A program made the translations under genes and the position numbers. This document shows positions 53,028 to 62,125 of a stretch of 64,000 bases of DNA, one piece after another. Source of the DNA: JAJZQZ01 sp963790415 (GTDB lineage Bacteria > Actinomycetota > Thermoleophilia > RBG-16-64-13); assembly GCA_963790415.1 (NCBI GenBank), contig CAWBOK010000005.1, positions 120,814 to 184,813 of the forward strand, read 5' to 3'. The notes below the pieces were generated by a model. It made no database searches. It worked only from the letters and a program-made list of their open reading frames with translations, and was not told the origin of the DNA. Position 1 is the first letter of the stretch, and every line of letters starts with the position of its first letter.

Positions 53028-54628
53028 CAGAACACCCGTTCCGGATCTGCGCCACCGGCATCCCTGTGTTGGGCGGCGTTGTTCAGCGCCCGCATGTAGG
53101 CCTTAGCGGAAGCCTCCATCACGTCGATGCTCACCGCCTGACCGGCGTAGGTCTTCCCTTCCACCTCCACCACGACACGCACCTCGCCGAGCGAATCCTT
53201 GCCCGAGGTCACCGACTGCACCCGGTAGTCGAGCAGCCTGCCCGAAAGACCCACCGCATCGTCGATGGCCTGGAAGACCGATTCCACCGACCCACCGGAG
53301 AACGCCTTTCCCTTGAGTACGCGCCCCTCCGCCTGCACCTCCACCTGGCCGGTGGGGATGATCTCCGAGCCCGCGGCCAGATAGAAATGGGTCAGACTGA
53401 AGTGGTCTTCGCGCTCGCGGATCTCCTCTGTGGCCAAGGCCTCCAGGTCGAGCGTGGTCACCTGCTTCTTCTTGTCGGCGATCTCCTTGAAGCGGCGGAA
53501 CGCCTCGTCGAGAGCGGCACCATCCAGGCGGATGCCCAGTTCCGCCAGCCTGCTCTTGAGTGCGTGTCGCCCCGAGTGCTTGCCCAGCACGATGTCCGAC
53601 TCGCCCAGCCCTACGTCTTTCGCGTGCATGATCTCGTAGGTGGTGCGCTCCTTCAGCACGCCGTCCTGGTGGATGCCCGACTCGTGGGCGAACGCGTTCT
53701 TGCCCACTACGGCCTTGTTGGGCTGAACCTGGTAGCCGGTGAGGTTCGACACCAGACGGCTGGTGCGGGCGATCTCGGTGGTCACGATGTTCAGCGGGCG
53801 CCCCACCACGTCGCGCCGGGTGACCAATGCCATGGCCAGCTCTTCCAACGCGGCGTTGCCGGCCCGTTCACCGAGACCGTTGATGGCCACCTCCACCTGG
53901 GTGGCGCCGTGCTCGACGGCGGCCAGAGAGTTCGCCACCGCCAGGCCCAGATCGTTGTGACAGTGCACCGACAGCACCACGTCCGCCAACTCGGGCACCA
54001 TCTCGTACAGCGCGTCGATGAGGACGGCGAACTCGCTGGGCAGCGTGTAGCCCACGGTATCCGGCACGTTGATGGTGGTCGCCCCCGCCGCGATGGCCAC
54101 CCGCAGCACGTCGGCCAGGAAACCCGGGTCGGAGCGGGTGGCATCCATGGCCGAGAACTCGACGTCGGCCGGGCAGAGCGACACCGACAGCTCCACCATC
54201 TCTTTCGCGATGGCGAGCACCTCGGGCCGCGTCTTCTTGATCTGGTGCTCCAGGTGGACGTCGGATGTGGAGATGAACGTGTGGATGCGGGGGCGCTCCG
54301 CCTCTTTGATGGCGTCCCAGCAGGTGCGGATGTCGCTCTCGATGCAGCGGGCCAGTCCGCATACGACGGCCCCCTTCACCTCCTGCGCGATGGCCTGCAC
54401 GGCCTCGAAATCGCCCGGACTGGTGGCGGGGAAGCCCGCCTCGATCACATCCACGCCGAGACGCACCAGCTGATGGGCGATCTCCAGCTTCTCCGACTTG
54501 TTCAGACTGATGCCCGGGGACTGCTCGCCGTCCCGCAGGGTGGTATCGAAGAAAACGACGGGGACTCCCAGGTTCCGGCGGCTCTCTCGCGGCGGCCGGA
54601 CCTCGTGTGCTCCCTTGCTCGCGGACAT
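53027..54628 (-). CDS. leuA: 2-isopropylmalate synthase
   Basis: 533 residues from the ATG at 54628, chosen because AAGGGGAGAGG lies directly ahead. FFDTTLRDGEQSPGISL (catalytic Arg-Asp), GFPATSPGDFEAV, HCHNDLGLAVANSLAAVEHG and GIHQDGVLK define LeuA. The C-terminal regulatory domain for leucine feedback is complete. It condenses acetyl-CoA with 2-oxoisovalerate. The leader at 54704-54784 provides transcription control. Confidence 0.94.
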   Translation of the reverse strand: MSASKGAHEVRPPRESRRNLGVPVVFFDTTLRDGEQSPGISLNKSEKLEIAHQLVRLGVDVIEAGFPATSPGDFEAVQAIAQEVKGAVVCGLARCIESDIRTCWDAIKEAERPRIHTFISTSDVHLEHQIKKTRPEVLAIAKEMVELSVSLCPADVEFSAMDATRSDPGFLADVLRVAIAAGATTINVPDTVGYTLPSEFAVLIDALYEMVPELADVVLSVHCHNDLGLAVANSLAAVEHGATQVEVAINGLGERAGNAALEELAMALVTRRDVVGRPLNIVTTEIARTSRLVSNLTGYQVQPNKAVVGKNAFAHESGIHQDGVLKERTTYEIMHAKDVGLGESDIVLGKHSGRHALKSRLAELGIRLDGAALDEAFRRFKEIADKKKQVTTLDLEALATEEIREREDHFSLTHFYLAAGSEIIPTGQVEVQAEGRVLKGKAFSGGSVESVFQAIDDAVGLSGRLLDYRVQSVTSGKDSLGEVRVVVEVEGKTYAGQAVSIDVMEASAKAYMRALNNAAQHRDAGGADPERVF

Positions 54629-54697
54629 ACCTCTCCCCTTCATAACATGCAACGGTGTGGGTGATGACGTGCCGGATGCGCCGGCTTCGCGTGAACT

Positions 54698-54784
54698 CTC
54701 CCCCTAGCGGGGGAGCAGAAGAAGGAGAGCGACAAGCACGACGCGGGCGGGAACGTGGTCCGCCCCAACTGCCCGCATGGTCAT
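54698..54784 (-). promoter_or_regulatory. Leucine leader peptide and hairpin before leuA
   Basis: A 26-codon frame from the ATG at 54784 (or 54778) ends VALLLLLPR then TAG (54706-54704). The hairpin CTCCCCCTAGCGGGGGAG (54698-54715) encloses the stop and is identical to that before leuCD. Five Leu codons in a row precede Pro-Arg-stop. Leu-tRNA-dependent attenuation is the natural reading. Confidence 0.82.
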
Positions 54785-54827
54785 GTTGATCGCCTGGTGC
54801 ATGCGGGTTAGTCTAGAGCACTGTTCG

Positions 54828-54847
54828 CCCGCGCGCAAGCGCGCGGG
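54828..54847. promoter_or_regulatory. GC-rich perfect hairpin between leuA leader and cytochrome gene
   Basis: CCCGCGCGC AA GCGCGCGGG, a 9-bp inverted repeat between two divergent transcription units. It may be an operator or a structural element. No family known to me. Confidence 0.4.
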
Positions 54848-54876
54848 TTGGCGACACCCCGCACATATGAGAAAGT

Positions 54877-55806
54877 ATGCTCATGCCAAGGTGGACTAAG
54901 TACGTGCTCGCAGCGCTGATCGTGGTGGCGCTAGTCGTCGGCTCCGCCTTCACGGCGGCCGCCTACACCGGTCGAAGCGCATTCTGCGTCAGCTGCCACG
55001 AGATGCAGCCGTACTACGACTCGTGGGCGCTCTCAAGTCACGTGAGCGTGGATTGCGCGGAGTGCCACATCCCGAAGACGCCGGTAGCCTTTGCCAAGAC
55101 GAAGGCCTTTGCGTTCCGCGAGATCTACGTGCACGTGACGGGGCAGGTCGAAGCCCCGCTCGCGGTCACCCGTGACATCCCCAACAGCACGTGCACGGCC
55201 TGCCACGACTCACTCCCGCCCGTCGATCTGGCTTCCAGCACGTTCGATCACGCCACGCACACACAACGCTGCATCAGCTGCCACGAGCGTGTGGTCCACC
55301 GCTCTGTCACCCCGCCGGACTACGTGGACCCCGCGACCATGGAAAGCTGCTTCACCTGCCATGACGGGACCACCGCCGACAAATCGTGCGACCTCTGCCA
55401 CACTGCGCCCCACGACGACATGGGCAAGCCCTGCGAATCCTGCCACAGCCTGACCGATTGGTCCCCCGAAGGCTTCACTCACGCCTTCCCCCTCACCTTC
55501 GCCCACGCGAAGGCGAAGTGCAACGACTGTCATCCCAAGACGGCCACTGCCGACGCAGGGGGATTCAAGCTGGGACCGGCCCCGAAGCGCTGCGAAGACT
55601 GCCACAAAGACCCCCACGGCGGCCTGACGGGCTGCGACAAATGTCACACCCCCAAGGGCTGGCAGCCCGCGAACTTCAGGCACCCCCCGGCGGGAGAACA
55701 CTCCGTGGGAAGCGGGTCGGGCATCTCGTGCCGCGAGTGCCATCCCCAGGGCTTCGCCTCGGTCAGCTGCACGTGCCACGGCGGGAACGCGCCAACCGAC
55801 GACTAG
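54877..55806 (+). CDS. Membrane-anchored multihaem cytochrome c (NapC/NrfH-like N terminus, 11 CxxCH)
   Basis: 309 residues (start 54877 or 54883). One N-terminal span (about 7-30) is followed by a NapC/NrfH-like part (CVSCHEMQPYYDSWALSSH) and then a long haem-rich region. Eleven CxxCH sites are seen: CVSCH, CAECH, CTACH, CISCH, CFTCH, CDLCH, CESCH, CNDCH, CEDCH, CDKCH and CRECH, with a final CTCH lacking one residue. It should carry electrons from quinol to periplasmic or extracellular acceptors. No catalytic partner lies next to it. Confidence 0.9.
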   Translation: MLMPRWTKYVLAALIVVALVVGSAFTAAAYTGRSAFCVSCHEMQPYYDSWALSSHVSVDCAECHIPKTPVAFAKTKAFAFREIYVHVTGQVEAPLAVTRDIPNSTCTACHDSLPPVDLASSTFDHATHTQRCISCHERVVHRSVTPPDYVDPATMESCFTCHDGTTADKSCDLCHTAPHDDMGKPCESCHSLTDWSPEGFTHAFPLTFAHAKAKCNDCHPKTATADAGGFKLGPAPKRCEDCHKDPHGGLTGCDKCHTPKGWQPANFRHPPAGEHSVGSGSGISCRECHPQGFASVSCTCHGGNAPTDD

Positions 55807-56222
55807 CTCCCTCCCAGGATCCGCAGACCCTCAGCCGCTGCGGCCTGGTTGAGACGCTCGTCATATCCGCACAGGGCGATCGGGAGATCCGCCCCCGACA
55901 GCGTCAGGGCAGCAGCCAGATGCACGGCGTCGGTTCCTGATAGAGGATGTCGCCGCGCGAGATCACCCGCCAGTCTCTCGTCGACCGCCACTGTGACCAC
56001 ATCGCCCCATCGCCGATCCAGCTCATCCAGAACTCGATCGTACGCCGGGCGCGCAAGGAATCCGGCACGGAGACGTCGGCTGAATGCCGAGACTGCCTCG
56101 GGGAACCCGATGGAAGAGCAGGCTACGATCGTCGCCTCGGTGGCCCACGCCAGAACCTCGTCTGAACAGGCCTCGGTTACAAAGAGCTTCACCAGGGCAC
56201 TCGTGTCGAGATAGACGATCAC
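55803..56222 (-). CDS. PIN-domain toxin, VapC-like
   Basis: 139 residues from a GTG at 56222, overlapping the antitoxin stop. VYLDTSALVKLFVTEA (Asp, then E), the E of GFPEAVSAFSRR, and LSGTDAVHLAAAL with the late Asp are the PIN acidic set. Its end overlaps that of the cytochrome gene by 4 bp, convergently. Confidence 0.87.
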   Translation of the reverse strand: MIVYLDTSALVKLFVTEACSDEVLAWATEATIVACSSIGFPEAVSAFSRRLRAGFLARPAYDRVLDELDRRWGDVVTVAVDERLAGDLARRHPLSGTDAVHLAAALTLSGADLPIALCGYDERLNQAAAAEGLRILGGS

Positions 56223-56512
56223 CCGTCGACGCCGGAAACACCCTGTTCCCGCTCCTTGCGCTGCGCCGCAACAGCATCGGACACGCTCGGGCCGTCGTAG
56301 ACCGGCCCCGGCTCGAATGCGGGCCTGCGCCCACTCCAAGAGACCCGGCCCTCCTTGACCAATCGATCGAGCACCTGCATCTCCTGACTCAGGGGAACGA
56401 TCTCGGCCACACGTTCACCCCTGTCGGTCACGATGATGCGCTCCCCTTGGCGCGCCCGAGCCACATACCGGCTCAGGTTGGCCTTCAGTTCGCGGATGCC
56501 AACGGTGTCCAT
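56219..56512 (-). CDS. Antitoxin, Phd/YefM family
   Basis: 97 residues. The start VGIRELKANLSRYVARARQG and IIVTDRGERVAEIVPL is the classic Phd/YefM DNA-binding fold. The C-terminal part (SWSGRRPAFEPGPV) is the toxin-binding tail. It is the first gene of a two-gene operon with the PIN toxin. Confidence 0.9.
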   Translation of the reverse strand: MDTVGIRELKANLSRYVARARQGERIIVTDRGERVAEIVPLSQEMQVLDRLVKEGRVSWSGRRPAFEPGPVYDGPSVSDAVAAQRKEREQGVSGVDG

Positions 56513-56646
56513 GAGCCTACCTCCGTGGATTCATCGCCTCGCGGAATACCGGCGCGGAACCGACATATTGTGACTACATCCCATCATAGCATGTGATCTC
56601 ATAGAAGGCGATCGATGACCACGGTCGGCCCTCCGTAGCTGTTGAC

Positions 56647-56670
56647 ACCACCGTTTCCTGAGACGGTGGT
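56647..56670 (-). terminator. Hairpin after citrate synthase
   Basis: ACCACCGT and ACGGTGGT, 8-bp stem with an 8-nt loop, 28 bp past the citrate synthase stop. No T run. Confidence 0.45.
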
Positions 56671-56697
56671 CGCGGTCGCCCTCCCCCGCGCCCGAAC

Positions 56698-57900
56698 CTA
56701 CTCCCGCTCGTCGGGAGGCGCGTACGCGCAGGATTCCGGGCCGCAGTAGAGACCCACATACTCGGATTGCGGCCGGTACAGCTCCGGCTTCTCTTGGGCC
56801 TCTGCGAAACGCTCCTCTATCACGTGGGCCGACCAGCCGGCCACCCGAGCCACCGCGAACACCGGGGTGAAGAGATCGCGGGTTATGCCCATCACCCGGT
56901 AGAGCGACGCAGAGTAGAGGTCGACGTTGGGATAGATCTCGCTGCCCTTTCGCTCGCGGAACAGGGACCGGGTGACTTCCTCCACCCGCTCCGTGAGGGC
57001 GAACCAACGGGGTTCGCCGGCCAGAGGCCCGGCGCGACGCGACATCTCCCGCAGAATCACCGCCCGCGGATCGTCGGTGCGGTAGACCGCGTGGCCCATG
57101 CCCATGATGCGGCCCCCCGCCTCCAGCCGCGAGCGAACGTAGGCGTCCACCTGTTCGAGTTCGCCGATCTCCTCGAGCATCTCCATCACCTTGGCGTTCG
57201 CGCCACCGTGCAACTCCCCGGAGAGGGCCCCGATGGCGGCCGAGACCGCGGCGTAGATGTGGGCACGCGTGCTGGTGACCGTGCGGGCGGTGAAGGTGGA
57301 AGCGTTCAGAGAGTGGTCGGCGTGCAGGATCAGGGCGATGTCCAACTCGCGGGCCAACCTGGGATCGGGCGTGGCGTCATGAATCATCAGCAAGAAATCG
57401 GCGGCCTGGCTGAGCGAGGGGTCGCTCGGCACCGGGTCGAGCCCCATCCGGATGCGGTGCCAAGCCGCTACGAGACTCGCCACTTTGGCGGTCAGGTCGA
57501 CGGCCCGCTCTCGCTCGGCCTCCTTCGACGGGTCGTGCGGCCGGGGATCATGCGCCGCCATCGCCGGCACCACCGCTTGCAGCACGCCCACGGGCGTCAT
57601 GGACCGGGGATAGGCACGCAACAGCGTCACCAGGTCGGCCGGGAGCGTCCGCCGCGCGCCTAGTTCGCGCGTGAAGCTCTCCAACTCGGCCGCCGTGGGC
57701 ATGGACCCCTCGATGAGCAGGTAGGCCACTTCCTCATAGGTCGACCGCTCGGCCAAGGTGCCGATGTCGTACCCACGATAGATCAGACGCCCCGCATGAG
57801 CATCCACGTGGCTCACCCGCGTGTCGGCCACGGTCACGCCACGGAGGCCCACGTTCTTCGTGTCCGCGCCATCATTCACGACTGCTCCCACCGTTCCCAC
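56698..57900 (-). CDS. Citrate synthase
   Basis: 400 residues. LIYRGYDIGTLAE, the catalytic ILHADHSLNASTFTAR and GMGHAVYRTDDPRA, both with active His, and the late Asp region PNVDLYSASLYRVMGI are diagnostic. Short (archaeal/Gram-positive type II-like) form. It makes citrate from oxaloacetate and acetyl-CoA, feeding the aconitase encoded 4 kb away. A 2-methylcitrate role cannot be excluded. Confidence 0.94.
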   Translation of the reverse strand: MGTVGAVVNDGADTKNVGLRGVTVADTRVSHVDAHAGRLIYRGYDIGTLAERSTYEEVAYLLIEGSMPTAAELESFTRELGARRTLPADLVTLLRAYPRSMTPVGVLQAVVPAMAAHDPRPHDPSKEAERERAVDLTAKVASLVAAWHRIRMGLDPVPSDPSLSQAADFLLMIHDATPDPRLARELDIALILHADHSLNASTFTARTVTSTRAHIYAAVSAAIGALSGELHGGANAKVMEMLEEIGELEQVDAYVRSRLEAGGRIMGMGHAVYRTDDPRAVILREMSRRAGPLAGEPRWFALTERVEEVTRSLFRERKGSEIYPNVDLYSASLYRVMGITRDLFTPVFAVARVAGWSAHVIEERFAEAQEKPELYRPQSEYVGLYCGPESCAYAPPDERE

Positions 57901-57964
57901 CTCCGCATCAGGCGCTCTGCGCCGGGATCTTCCTCATGTCATGTACCCCGTCTCGGCGCAGGTC

Positions 57965-59665
57965 TCACTCTCCAACCACTACATCGGCCAGGACGGCGTC
58001 GGCGGCGCACCGCCCGCTGTAGAGCGACGTGCCCATCCCGCCCAGGAACAGCCGCGTGAAGGCCTGCAATCCGGCCACGTACAGCCCCGGCACGGCTGTG
58101 CGAACCAGGCTGCGAGAGCGGCCTCCGGCTCCATCTTCGGCCCGCCACGACCACCCGGCGACGGACCCCTCGCTACGATGGCCCCAGTCCCGATAGGTGA
58201 GCGGCGTGGCCGCCTCTCGAACCACCACGGCCTCGGACAGACCGGGAACGACCTCCGACGCCGCAGCCACGAGCGCGTCGGCCATGCGCTCCTTGAACGC
58301 GTAGTAGCCCGGGGAGTGTCGCCCCCGGCCTCCCCCGTCCAGTGGGGCGAAGGGAACGAACGGAGCCATCACCTTGAGCACCAGGGCCTCGCAGCCGGGT
58401 GGTGCCAGGGGCCCGGACCCCTGGTGACGCGACCACCAGCAGAGCCATATCTCGTCACGACGGAGATCCTCGACCCGCGGCTCCTTCTCCGCCCAGGGGA
58501 CCGGGGGGCCCTCCTCCAGCTTGACCAGGAGCTGATGACCGCGGAAGGCGCTCAGGTCGATAGCGTCGCGCCGTACGCCCAGGAACACGGTGAAGTTCGA
58601 CGACGTCAACGGCGGCGTAGGTCTGCCGGCGGCGGCCTCGGCCGCGGCGGCGTGGGCGGCCACGTCCGCAGGGAGCAGGTGGCCCATGGTATGCCGGTAG
58701 TCGGCGCCGGAGATAACCGCGGAAGCGCGGACGGCGGCGCCATCCTCCAAGACGACACCGGCCGCCCGCCCCCGCTCGATCACGATCCGCGCCAACCGTC
58801 GACCAAGCGCCACGACTCCACCCAACTGGACCACGCGCTCGGCCAGGAGTTCGCCAACCGCGCCGATGCCGTCCCGGGGATACCAGATGCCCCGCTCGGC
58901 CATGAAGTCCCACATCTGGGCGAGCAGGACGACGGGCATGACCGTCTCGGTCGCTCCCTGACTGCCCAGAAGGTCGCGCAGACGCCGGTCGCCCAGGTGC
59001 CGGTCGATCAGCTCCCGGGCGGGCACGGCCTCCCAGCGACGCAACACCTCAAGGGCCTGCAACCGCGACTCGGTGGTCGGTGGCGCGGCGCCGCCCGGCG
59101 GCATGGCGCCACGAACCGCCGCGCGGGTGTCCGCGGCCACCTCGCATGGCGTCGGCTGAGGGCCCCCCGCGACGTCGTCCTCGACCAGGTCTCCGATCCG
59201 CAGGTGCCGAAGCGCACCGACGACCTCGCTCAGCACCCCCGTTACCGCGCGGATGCCCTGCCGCTCGGCCGGGAACGCAGCTTCGAGTTGCGCGGCGACC
59301 CGCTCCAGCGGCACGGAGATGACGACGTCGAGATCGCCGCGGACGACCTGGAAGACATCGCGCTCGAAAGGCAGTGGAGTCCTCACGCCCAGGTCGCGCA
59401 GCGTGCCCGCCAGGTAGTGGGGAACGGTGAACGACAGCGGGCCGGCGGGGAACACGAAACCGCCTCGCTGAAACGTGTGCGCGGTGCCGCCCATATGACG
59501 GTCCTGCTCCACCACGAGGACGCGGCGGCCGGCCATCGCAAGATGGCCGGCCGCCGCCAAACCACCCGCACCCGCACCAATGACCACCACGTCGACATCG
59601 CCGGGAATCGCCACCCTCGCCGACCACGCCGGTGCAGTGACGGCGCTCTCAACAGGCCGGCGCAC
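57965..59665 (-). CDS. Phytoene-desaturase-like FAD-dependent oxidoreductase, second copy
   Basis: 566 residues. VVVIGAGAGGLAAAGHLAMA is the FAD-binding motif near residue 28, GGTAHTFQRGGFVFPAGPLSF follows (shortened), and the C-terminal VPGLYVAGLQAFTRLFLGG closes the fold. Longer than and clearly divergent from the 506-residue protein encoded at 42240. Substrate unknown. It lies upstream of the citrate synthase gene on the same strand, with 64 bp between. Confidence 0.82.
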   Translation of the reverse strand: MRRPVESAVTAPAWSARVAIPGDVDVVVIGAGAGGLAAAGHLAMAGRRVLVVEQDRHMGGTAHTFQRGGFVFPAGPLSFTVPHYLAGTLRDLGVRTPLPFERDVFQVVRGDLDVVISVPLERVAAQLEAAFPAERQGIRAVTGVLSEVVGALRHLRIGDLVEDDVAGGPQPTPCEVAADTRAAVRGAMPPGGAAPPTTESRLQALEVLRRWEAVPARELIDRHLGDRRLRDLLGSQGATETVMPVVLLAQMWDFMAERGIWYPRDGIGAVGELLAERVVQLGGVVALGRRLARIVIERGRAAGVVLEDGAAVRASAVISGADYRHTMGHLLPADVAAHAAAAEAAAGRPTPPLTSSNFTVFLGVRRDAIDLSAFRGHQLLVKLEEGPPVPWAEKEPRVEDLRRDEIWLCWWSRHQGSGPLAPPGCEALVLKVMAPFVPFAPLDGGGRGRHSPGYYAFKERMADALVAAASEVVPGLSEAVVVREAATPLTYRDWGHRSEGSVAGWSWRAEDGAGGRSRSLVRTAVPGLYVAGLQAFTRLFLGGMGTSLYSGRCAADAVLADVVVGE

Positions 59666-59675
59666 GATACCCCGA

Positions 59676-60635
59676 TCAGTCGACGTGACAGTCCGGAGGC
59701 TCGGCCGCGCCGGCCACGGTGCCCACTTCGAGCACGGAACCCGTGACCCCGCCGAGAGCGTGCAAGATGGCCGCTTCGTCGAGCCCGGTTCCTACCAGAT
59801 TGATCCTGCCCGAGCCTCCGCAGTTCCACGGGGTCTCGTGCAGACGGTGTGAAGCCAGGTCGAGCCGCACGCACCCTTCGCCCACGTCGAAGACGCCCTT
59901 CGCCCGCAGCACGTCGCCGAAGCGACCCTCCGAGACCGCTTGAAAGAACGCTCGGATGGCCGCGGCGTCCACCAGGCCCGGGATCTCAGCCGAGAACGAC
60001 TCGTAGCCTTCGAGCCGGGCCGTGGGACCGTCGGCGGACGGCACGGGAGCCAGGAGCGGGCCCACCGTCTCCCAGGAGAACGCGCCGTAGGTGGTAGGCA
60101 CGATCACGGCCTCGGGATTGCGCCGCTCGAGGTCGGCGGTGACCGCTGCGATGGCTTCCGGCTGCGCCAGATCGGTCTTGTTGAGCAGTATGAGCTGCGC
60201 CAAGCCGATCTGGGCGTCTACGAACGTATCGCTCATCTCGACGAACCAGTCGTAGTCGTCCACGTCGAGCACGAGCACCGTACGCAACTCCGAGATCAGG
60301 TGTGCCACCCGGGGGTGCGTCAGCGCCTGCAGAATGTCGCGCATGGACGCCACTCCCGACGGCTCCACCACGACGTGCTCGGGCGCATACGCGGTCACGA
60401 TATCCTCGATCTGCAGCATGAAGTCGGCTTTCAGCGTACAGCAGATGCAGCCGCTGGACAGTTCCCGGACCGCTCCTCCCTCGCCCTCCAGAAGAGCGCC
60501 GTCGACGCCTACCTTGCCGAACTCGTTCACTAGAAGCACGGTCTTGGCCGGATCCATGGCCCGTTCGCGCAGTAGGTGAAGAATGGTGGTGGTCTTCCCC
60601 GAGCCGAGGAACCCCCCGATCACATCCACAATCAT
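59676..60635 (-). CDS. CobW/G3E-family GTPase (metallochaperone type)
   Basis: 319 residues. Walker A GGFLGSGKTT at about 7-16, the metal-binding SSGCICCTL near 60-68, Walker B-like VVVEPSGVASM and LLNKTDLAQ (G4). The C-terminal domain ends in a short acidic CHVD tail. Such GTPases deliver zinc, cobalt or other metals. With a corrinoid methyltransferase in the genome a cobalt role is possible, but the sequence does not decide it. Confidence 0.88.
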   Translation of the reverse strand: MIVDVIGGFLGSGKTTTILHLLRERAMDPAKTVLLVNEFGKVGVDGALLEGEGGAVRELSSGCICCTLKADFMLQIEDIVTAYAPEHVVVEPSGVASMRDILQALTHPRVAHLISELRTVLVLDVDDYDWFVEMSDTFVDAQIGLAQLILLNKTDLAQPEAIAAVTADLERRNPEAVIVPTTYGAFSWETVGPLLAPVPSADGPTARLEGYESFSAEIPGLVDAAAIRAFFQAVSEGRFGDVLRAKGVFDVGEGCVRLDLASHRLHETPWNCGGSGRINLVGTGLDEAAILHALGGVTGSVLEVGTVAGAAEPPDCHVD

Positions 60636-60682
60636 ATGTGCCTCCTTGAACGCCGCGGTCGCGACGGATCGCGTGGTAGTGG

Positions 60683-60886
60683 TTAGTATCCCAGACGTGA
60701 CACCAAGGAGAGCCCGGCGAGCAACACGACCGCGATGAGTATCTGGGCCACGACGTTCCCCACGAAATACGGGTAGACGACAAGGAGTAGTCCCACGATG
60801 ATGTGGGGCCAGCTCCCCTCCTTTCGCCCGTAGAGGATCAGGGCCATCCCGATCAGACTCAGGAAGATAGCGACGAAGATGCTCAC
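60683..60886 (-). CDS. Small membrane protein, two or three spans
   Basis: 67 residues from a GTG at 60886 that overlaps the stop of the reductase gene (GTGA). Hydrophobic spans at about 2-19 and 25-60 with a short basic loop (YGRKEGSWPH). Function is unknown; it resembles short conserved inner-membrane proteins of the YqaE/amino-acid-transport type only in outline. Confidence 0.65.
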   Translation of the reverse strand: MSIFVAIFLSLIGMALILYGRKEGSWPHIIVGLLLVVYPYFVGNVVAQILIAVVLLAGLSLVSRLGY

Positions 60887-61917
60887 GAAGCCCCTGCGCT
60901 GTCCCGCTCCCGGAACGCCCCGTACGACCCCACGCCCACAGGTTCCGCCGCCTGCGCGGCCTCTGCCGCCTCCTTGGCCTGCCTGTCGCGCACCATCTTC
61001 TGCTCCCGCGTCTGGATCAGCGTGCCGATCGCCCAGCACAGCGGCGTGTCGACTCCAAACTCCTCGCCCCGTTCCACCACCGCCATAGTCAGATTGTCGA
61101 TCTCAGTGCGTCGCCCGGCTTCGATGTCTTGAAGCATTGACACCTTGTTGTCGCCCACCCAGTCGAGCGTCTTGATGACGTAGTCGTCGGGCCGATCCAA
61201 CTCGGGAAAGGAGAATCCCTGCGCCTTGGCGACAGCGGCCACCTCCCGAACCAGAGCGCGCACGAGCCGGTTGGCCGGCTCGATGTCCCTGATCTCAGTA
61301 CCGGTAAGCCCGGTGAGCGCGGCCACGGCGTTCACCGAAGAGTTGGCCAGCAGCTTGCGCCAGATGGGCTCGCGCACGTCGCCCAGGATCCGTTGGCACT
61401 CGAAACCGGCCTCGTTGAACACGTCCACCACCCGGTCCAGTCCCGGGTCGTCCGTACCGTCGTAGCGCCCGATGTAGATGCCCCCCATGCCCCCGTTGTA
61501 CTTGATCAGTGTGTGGCTGAGCGGCATGGCGCTGTACGCGGTCACTCCCCCGACCACCTTCTCCCTGCCCACGACCTCTTGGATGCGCTGCAGGTTCTTC
61601 AGACCGTTCTGCAGCGAGAGGACGTAGGTGCGGGGCCCGATCATGGGCCGGGCCAGTTCCGCGGCCGAGGTGGTGTGGTAGCCCTTCACGGAGATCTGGA
61701 CAAGGTCGACGACCCCTACTTCGGCCGGATCGCTGGTGACCTGCACAGCCCGGTGCCGCCGGCTCCCGTCGGGCATGATCAGCGTCAGCCCGTCGCGGCG
61801 GATGGCGTCGATCTTGGCCTTGTCGACATCCACGAGAGTCACGTCGAACCCCGCGTCGGCCAGAAAGAAGCCGAAGGTGCCCCCAAGGGCCCCCGCGCCC
61901 ATGATGGCGATCTTCAT
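60883..61917 (-). CDS. Ketopantoate reductase family protein (ApbA/PanE)
   Basis: 344 residues from the ATG at 61917 (AAGGGGGTAGAG ahead). KIAIMGAGALGGTFGFFLA is the Rossmann GxGxxG. YVLSLQNGLKNLQRI, the lysine in IWRKLLANSSVNAVAAL and the C-terminal SMLQDIEAGRRTEIDNL are ApbA_C signatures. It could make pantoate for CoA synthesis or act on another 2-oxo acid. A charged tail of about 35 residues exceeds the usual length. Confidence 0.88.
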   Translation of the reverse strand: MKIAIMGAGALGGTFGFFLADAGFDVTLVDVDKAKIDAIRRDGLTLIMPDGSRRHRAVQVTSDPAEVGVVDLVQISVKGYHTTSAAELARPMIGPRTYVLSLQNGLKNLQRIQEVVGREKVVGGVTAYSAMPLSHTLIKYNGGMGGIYIGRYDGTDDPGLDRVVDVFNEAGFECQRILGDVREPIWRKLLANSSVNAVAALTGLTGTEIRDIEPANRLVRALVREVAAVAKAQGFSFPELDRPDDYVIKTLDWVGDNKVSMLQDIEAGRRTEIDNLTMAVVERGEEFGVDTPLCWAIGTLIQTREQKMVRDRQAKEAAEAAQAAEPVGVGSYGAFRERDSAGAS

Positions 61918-62125
61918 CGCTCTACCCCCTTTGGCGCCTCCCAGTCGACTGGTCGGCTGCCGGTGTGTATCCTGGCGCCGTGCAGTCGTCTGCCCGGTCG
62001 CCCGCATGCATACACTAGCGCGTGCGGCCCATGCCGTCTAGACCGCGCCGTGTCAAGCATCCGGGCCCCCGCGGGGTGTCTCAGGTGTGCAGGAGCATTC
62101 ACGACGCGGGGAGGCGGACGCGACG

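Noticed and set aside
51546..53099. Plus-strand open frame over 500 codons opposite acnA
   Set aside because: Antisense to aconitase with all catalytic motifs; no domain, strongly biased composition.
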